Part shown: one piece after another, positions 6,923 through 10,569 of the stretch
Layout of the letters: each line of letters opens with the position of its first letter
Position numbering within the stretch: the first letter of the stretch is position 1
Assembly (NCBI GenBank): GCA_964536085.1
Contig: CAZHWR010000055.1
Coordinates: 1 to 10,569 of the forward strand
Source of the DNA: CAZHWR01 sp964536085
Lineage (GTDB): Bacteria; Bacillota; Clostridia; Oscillospirales; Ruminococcaceae
Direction of reading: 5' to 3'
DNA length: 10,569 nt
The notes under the pieces: generated by a model
The model's database searches: none
What the model was told of the DNA's origin: nothing
What the model saw: only the letters and a program-made list of their open reading frames with translations
Translations under genes and position numbers: made by a program

Positions 6923-7525
6923 ATGAAAAAATTGAGTTTGCTCTTGGCGGCTGTAGTTTTAGCGGTCTCGTTTACGGGCTGCAAAAAGCAAATAACCACA
7001 TATTCGTTCGGTCCGCAGGAAAATGAAGCTGAAATTTCACAGGAACACAAGGATTTTTTGCAGACACAGCTTGAATCCGCTCCGAAAGCGCCGGAAGGAC
7101 TCAGCTTTTACGGCTACAGCGCATCTTACGGCGATGACGGCAGCTTTACGGTACTGGGATTTTTCCGTAACAACACGGGAAAGCCGGTGCATAATATTTC
7201 CGGAACGATTTCGGTGGAATCGGTGGCGTCTGACGGCGAAAGCTATCTGACGATAGCAAAGGCGAAGTTTGAAATGTCCGACGATGAATTCGGAACGCTC
7301 CCAAACGGCGAAGCGAGGCCGTGGCAGTTGAATTTCAGTTCCGATTTGGTTGTAAACAAAATAAACGACCTGTCGAAATATATTGTCAACACCGATTTGA
7401 CTTATGACACCGAATCCAGCCTGAAAAAATCAAGCAGTTCAAGCTCCGAAACGGATACGCAGAGCTCAGAGGACGACGGTTCCGTGCCGGAAGCTTCTTC
7501 AGACGATAACAGCCAGGAAGAATAA
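6923..7525 (+). CDS. Predicted lipoprotein with a SLAP-like domain and acidic Ser-rich tail
   Basis: This 200-residue protein is probably exported. MKK is followed by a hydrophobic stretch (4-16) and the lipobox SFTGC with Cys20 as the expected lipidated residue. Residues about 55-145 read APEGLSFYGYSASY, then FTVLGFFRNNTGKPV, AKAKFEMSDDEFGTLP and EARPWQLNF. The pattern "hydrophobic-GFxRN-G-xP-hydrophobic ... AxxxFxm...fGxlPxxxARPWxxxF" resembles the SLAP domain of Bacillota envelope proteins. That match is from memory, not a search. Residues 166-200 are a low-complexity tail of Ser, Asp and Glu, including six consecutive Ser. The function is unknown. It has its own promoter and a terminator 64 bp downstream, so it is probably monocistronic. 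The start is supported by AAAGGAA and by the good signal sequence. Confidence 0.85.
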   Translation: MKKLSLLLAAVVLAVSFTGCKKQITTYSFGPQENEAEISQEHKDFLQTQLESAPKAPEGLSFYGYSASYGDDGSFTVLGFFRNNTGKPVHNISGTISVESVASDGESYLTIAKAKFEMSDDEFGTLPNGEARPWQLNFSSDLVVNKINDLSKYIVNTDLTYDTESSLKKSSSSSSETDTQSSEDDGSVPEASSDDNSQEE

Positions 7526-7588
7526 GCGATAATAAAATAATCGATGCGTATTTTTGCGGCAGGCATAAGGCGGTGTTTAATGAAGGGA

Positions 7589-7627
7589 AACGGCGTAGCT
7601 CTTTAAGATGGGGCTGCGCCGTTTTTT
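7589..7627 (+). terminator. Intrinsic terminator after the lipoprotein gene
   Basis: AACGGCGTAGC (7589-7599) pairs with GCTGCGCCGTT (7613-7623) in an 11-bp stem with one T-G pair and a 13-nt loop, followed by a T-run ending at 7627. It lies 64 bp after the stop codon. A weaker second hairpin, GTAAGC (7638-7643) with GCTTAT (7651-7656) followed by a further T-run, may act as a back-up. Confidence 0.85.
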
Positions 7628-7824
7628 CCGCGCTTTCGTAAGCTCCTTTTGCTTATTTTTTTGCCGCGGTCGATGCGTTCTTATCTTTCGATAATACGGA
7701 CGCAGGGATGTTTTTCGCCGTTATCGAACAGCAGACAGCTACCTTCGGACAAAGACCGCCTGCTTCTATCAGACAAGTGACGTAAGAATATTCTATAGAT
7801 TAACAAAAAATATCGTAAAAAGTA
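7628..7824. other. Noncoding stretch between lipoprotein and repeat-protein genes
   Basis: I see no gene here on either strand: no frame has both a plausible ribosome binding site and a useful length. The contents are the weak back-up hairpin at 7638-7656 and an imperfect inverted repeat, TTCGATAA (7687-7694) plus CGG (7697-7699) against CCGTTATCGAA (7718-7728). The composition turns AT-rich from about 7785 into the promoter. The whole intergenic gap is 457 bp. Confidence 0.6.
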
Positions 7825-7853
7825 TTGTATATATTGTCGATATGTGTTATACT
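7825..7853 (+). promoter_or_regulatory. Extended -10 promoter of the repeat-protein gene
   Basis: TTGTAT (7825-7830), a 17-bp spacer ending in TGT (7845-7847) and TATACT (7848-7853) form a sigma-A promoter with the TGn extension. The predicted start near 7860 gives a leader of about 120 nt before the ATG at 7983. Confidence 0.65.
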
Positions 7854-7942
7854 AAACAATAAAACTATTAGATATATAGGTAATGGACACTTGAAGACCA
7901 TAATGGCTTAAATTCGGAGAAAGAAAATCAAACACAAAAATA

Positions 7943-7974
7943 TTCTTGGGGTTATCAAGAAAGCAAGAAAGGAG
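7943..7974 (+). promoter_or_regulatory. Ribosome binding site with adjacent hairpin
   Basis: AAAGGAG (7968-7974) lies 8 nt before ATG 7983 and fixes that start. Just upstream, TTCTTG (7943-7948) can pair with CAAGAA at 7956-7961 (7-nt loop) or with a second copy of CAAGAA at 7964-7969. The second pairing would cover the first two bases of the ribosome binding site. The stems are short, so an effect on translation is only a possibility. Confidence 0.5.
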
Positions 7975-7982
7975 ACTTTTTT

Positions 7983-10569
7983 ATGCAAGAAAAGTACAAA
8001 AATTGCTTTGTAAAAGTCAGACAGACAAAAATCAGACGCTTGTCTATTATGCTGGTGATATGTATAATATTGTCGCTGTGTTCTGTGATGGGAATAACGG
8101 CATCTGCGGCAAGCACCCGCCCTTCAGATATAGCGGAGAATACCAAATATCACGAAATGCTGACAGACGGTATTTTTTCCAGTAATGCAAGTTGGGACGG
8201 CGTTAATGCTTCAAACGAGCATTTTACCGAGGTTGAAGTAGGGTCTTATAGCACCTATTGTAAAACCCCCGCGACCCAACCTGCGTATTATCAAACAACA
8301 AGCAATAATGTGCTGGAGCTTAACGGTACAACGGGGAGTTATCCTGAAACCATTTATCAGAAGGTAAAGGTGTTGCCGGGTACTACGGTCCATATTTCTT
8401 ATCAGTACATTACAAGAAATAAGCTTACAACAATAGGTACACAGTCTATGTTGCTTTCAGTGGTCCCCGCGGCTTCTTTCGGAAGTACGACTGTTTATGC
8501 AGAAGATAAGCTTACGAGAGAGATTTTTGCAAGCTGCAAGCTCACTGATGTGACCAAGCTCAGCGGTGACGCCACTGTTTCAAACGGCATTATTACCGCC
8601 GGCGACAGCTGGTCTGAAATATATGCGGCGTATCAGGTGCCAGGCGATGTATATGAAGTATATGTCGCCTTTCATGGGCTTACGCCAACCGGCAACTCAG
8701 GCGCCGGAAACATCCTTGCTTATGCTTCTGCCAGAACGGCAACGATCGATACCGTTTATGTCAGCGCCTCAGGAAGCGACACCAGCGGAAACGGCTCAGA
8801 GGGCACTCCGTTCCAGTCACTTGAACTGGCAAGCTATTGGGTCAGCGAAGGCGGAAAAATCGTTCTGCTGGATGATGTAAGCGGAGGTATGACGGCATCC
8901 AAACCGTTCACTTTAGATTTAAACGGTAATGCAGTTACCGGTAATTTGACCGTTTCTGCCGCCGGCAATCTGACGATAACAGACAGCAGCTCTGCCAAAA
9001 CCGGGAAAATCACCGGAAATGTGACCTCCGCAAGCGGTAGCACGGTTTCTATTAACAGCGGACGCATTGACGGAACCCTTACGCTCAAAGGTACGGCCAG
9101 CATAACGGGCGGCACCTTTAAGCCGGAGCCCGCTGCGGCATACATAGCTTCGGGATATGGATGTGTTGCAAACAGCGACGGTTCATATACCGTTAAAACT
9201 ATATCGGCTATTAAAAGCAGCGCCGCTGCGGAAATCGACAAGGCATTGTCCGATACAAAGGATGCTATTAATCAGATGACCGGTCTTACCGACGATGAGA
9301 AGACCGCCTTAATAACGGAAGCTGAAAAGGCTTCCAGTTCGGCAAAATCAGCTATTGAAAGCGCCGCGGATGCAGATAGCATTGAAAGTGCAAAATCTGC
9401 CGGCATTGTTGCGTTGAAAAAAGTTGAGGATAACGCCGACTTGCAGAATGCGAAAAATGAAGCCGCTGAAGCCGTTGACGAAGCGGTCACTGCAAAGAAA
9501 GCTGCTGTCGATGCGCTTGAAAATCTGAGCGACGATGAGAAGACCGCTTTGAAAAACGAGCTTGACGGCGCGGCTGCGGAAGCGAAAGCGGCGATCAATG
9601 CGGCGACCTCAACGGACGCTGTCGATACTGCCAAGGCAAACGGTATTGAAGATTTGAACATTATTAATGACAAAGCAGAGGCGACCGACGCAGTAAATAA
9701 AAAGCTGGCGGACGAAACAGCAACTGTAAACGGGCTTGAGAATCTTTCCGATTCTGAAAAAGCAGATTTAATTTCCGAGTTAAACACTGCGGCCGCGGAA
9801 GCGAAAGCGGCGATCAATGCGGCGACCTCAACGGACGCTGTTGATGCTGCCAAGGCAAACGGTATTGAGAAAATAGAGCTTCTTGACAGCAAGGCCAAGG
9901 CTATTGACGAGATTAACAAGGAATCGGCTGCAAAGAAAGCTGCTGTCGATGCGCTTGAAAATCTGAGCGACGATGAGAAGACCGCTTTGAAAAATGAGCT
10001 TGACAGCGCGGCCGCGGAAGCGAAAGCGGCGATTAATGCGGCGACCTCAACGGACGCTGTCAACACTGCCAAGGCAGACGGAATTGAAGATTTGAACATT
10101 ATTAATGACAAAGCAGAGGCGACCGACGCCGTAAATAAGGAACTTTTCGATACCAAAACCGCAATAGCGCAGATGGCAGACCTTTCTGATGATGAAAAGG
10201 CTGCATACAGTCAGGCTGCGGATGAATATGCCGATACTGCCAGAAATGCAATTAACAATGCAACCTCTCAGGAAGAAGTTATCTCAGCTAAGGATAACGG
10301 AATTGCAGCACTGGAACTTAATAAGGACAAAGCGATAACGACTGATGAAATAAATCGTAAGCTTGACGAGACCTTAGCTGCTATTGATGCGCTTGAATAC
10401 TTGAACAGCGAGGAAAAGGAAGTTCAGAAGGAAGCTGCCAAAAACGCCGCGGATACGGCATATGTAGCTGTTCCCAATGCCGGCGCTGATGATTTGACTG
10501 ATATTTTAGAGACGCTCAGTGAGTCCCTGAAAGATGTTATGGATTATGCAATATCGGCTGATTTTATCG
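7983..10569 (+). CDS. Large exported surface protein: signal peptide, beta-helix-like region, DUF1542-like repeats (3' truncated by window edge)
   Basis: The frame is open from ATG 7983 to the window end: 862 codons plus one base, with no stop. The start is supported by AAAGGAG 8 nt upstream. Residues 1-42 form a Sec signal peptide, with basic residues up to RR at 18-19, a hydrophobic core of about 20-38 and ASA-A cleavage near 42. Residues 43 to about 255 are a Thr/Ser-rich, probably beta domain that I do not recognise. Residues 258-404 begin YVSASGSDTSGNGSEGTPF, the kind of entry motif seen before right-handed beta-helices. They continue with short strand repeats (LDLNGNAVTGNLTVSAAGNLTITDS) and close with YIASGYGCVANSDGSYTV. 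From about 415, six Ala/Asp/Lys-rich helical repeats follow with the DUF1542-like pattern LSDDEKxxL...AxAxxAINxATSxxxVxxAKxxGI. No LPXTG, S-layer or cell-wall anchor is seen; any anchor would lie beyond the edge. A role in adhesion or surface structure is inferred from architecture only. Confidence 0.88.
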   Translation, partial: MQEKYKNCFVKVRQTKIRRLSIMLVICIILSLCSVMGITASAASTRPSDIAENTKYHEMLTDGIFSSNASWDGVNASNEHFTEVEVGSYSTYCKTPATQPAYYQTTSNNVLELNGTTGSYPETIYQKVKVLPGTTVHISYQYITRNKLTTIGTQSMLLSVVPAASFGSTTVYAEDKLTREIFASCKLTDVTKLSGDATVSNGIITAGDSWSEIYAAYQVPGDVYEVYVAFHGLTPTGNSGAGNILAYASARTATIDTVYVSASGSDTSGNGSEGTPFQSLELASYWVSEGGKIVLLDDVSGGMTASKPFTLDLNGNAVTGNLTVSAAGNLTITDSSSAKTGKITGNVTSASGSTVSINSGRIDGTLTLKGTASITGGTFKPEPAAAYIASGYGCVANSDGSYTVKTISAIKSSAAAEIDKALSDTKDAINQMTGLTDDEKTALITEAEKASSSAKSAIESAADADSIESAKSAGIVALKKVEDNADLQNAKNEAAEAVDEAVTAKKAAVDALENLSDDEKTALKNELDGAAAEAKAAINAATSTDAVDTAKANGIEDLNIINDKAEATDAVNKKLADETATVNGLENLSDSEKADLISELNTAAAEAKAAINAATSTDAVDAAKANGIEKIELLDSKAKAIDEINKESAAKKAAVDALENLSDDEKTALKNELDSAAAEAKAAINAATSTDAVNTAKADGIEDLNIINDKAEATDAVNKELFDTKTAIAQMADLSDDEKAAYSQAADEYADTARNAINNATSQEEVISAKDNGIAALELNKDKAITTDEINRKLDETLAAIDALEYLNSEEKEVQKEAAKNAADTAYVAVPNAGADDLTDILETLSESLKDVMDYAISADFI
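9225..10569 (+). repeat. Tandem 219-bp (73-codon) repeats encoding DUF1542-like helical modules
   Basis: Six in-frame units align on the Ile codon of the AINxAT-type motif: 9354, 9594, 9813, 10032, 10251 and 10470. Spacings are 240, 219, 219, 219 and 219 bp, so every unit is 73 codons except the first, which is 80. Approximate units are 9225-9464, 9465-9683, 9684-9902, 9903-10121, 10122-10340 and 10341 to the edge. Units 2, 3 and 4 share nearly identical DNA in their second half (core at 9570, 9789 and 10008). Units 1, 5 and 6 are clearly diverged, which is typical of an array with young centre units and older ends. The array probably continues beyond the window. Confidence 0.9.
9492..10138 (+). 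repeat. Recently copied 209-bp block (9492-9700 and 9930-10138)
   Basis: The two blocks are 438 bp apart, exactly two repeat units, and differ at 9 of 209 positions by my hand count. Most of the differences are silent or conservative. Identity starts and stops abruptly: before 9492/9930 and after 9700/10138 the sequences diverge at once. Unit 3, lying between, shares only its second half with them. This fits a two-unit duplication or gene conversion within the coding sequence. Confidence 0.85.

Noticed and set aside
9272..10156. 294-codon open frame on the minus strand, rich in Ala and Ser
   Set aside because: It is the antisense shadow of the Ala-rich repeat array. GCx/GAx-rich codons in register leave the opposite strand free of stops, it repeats with the same 219-bp period, and it has no convincing start site of its own. 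The plus-strand frame has a ribosome binding site, signal peptide and recognisable repeats.
9225..10569. Regularly spaced repeats considered as a CRISPR array
   Set aside because: Repeats are 219 bp, in frame, contiguous and protein-coding. There are no short repeats with unique spacers and no cas genes.

Overview
The window looks like chromosomal DNA from an anaerobic, fermentative member of the Clostridia (Bacillota). The best guess, by inference, is a gut-type Oscillospiraceae/Ruminococcaceae relative. Support comes from an [FeFe]-hydrogenase maturase (HydG) with its usual partner (a TM1266-type regulator), strong AGGAG-type ribosome binding sites, consensus sigma-A promoters, a small lipoprotein resembling the SLAP domain, and a large exported protein with DUF1542-like repeats. 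I see no phage, transposase, CRISPR array, rRNA or tRNA.

Layout. Positions 1-386 (+) are the 3' end of a glyceraldehyde-3-phosphate dehydrogenase gene, closed by a strong intrinsic terminator (411-443). A second, much longer hairpin (509-574) lies between gap and the convergent hyd unit. Positions 647-2380 (-) hold a two-gene unit, TM1266-type regulator then hydG. It is driven by a perfect-consensus promoter (2608-2636) and has a leader of about 220 nt that ends in a terminator-like hairpin just before the first ribosome binding site. Back to back with it, a second promoter (2643-2671) drives sbcD and sbcC (2704-6815, +), which overlap by ATGA and encode the Mre11/Rad50-like nuclease-ATPase pair. 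Positions 6923-7525 (+) encode a lipoprotein with its own promoter and terminator. After roughly 455 noncoding bases containing hairpins and an extended -10 promoter, an open frame starts at 7983 and runs off the right edge without a stop. It encodes at least 862 residues of a Sec-exported surface protein: signal peptide, an unrecognised N-terminal region, a beta-helix-like region, and six 73-residue helical repeats.

How the genes work together. Gap (glycolysis) and HydG (maturation of the hydrogenase that disposes of fermentation electrons) both fit sugar fermentation but are separate transcription units. SbcCD is an independent DNA-repair operon. The lipoprotein and the repeat protein are both envelope or exported proteins, each in its own unit.

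The points most worth a second look are the long terminator-ended hyd leader (possible attenuator or riboswitch), the long hairpin at 509-574 (possible dispersed element), and the repeat protein. In the last, a 209-bp block recurs 438 bp downstream with only 9 differences, suggesting recent duplication or gene conversion. I found no clear evidence of a wholly new multi-gene system.
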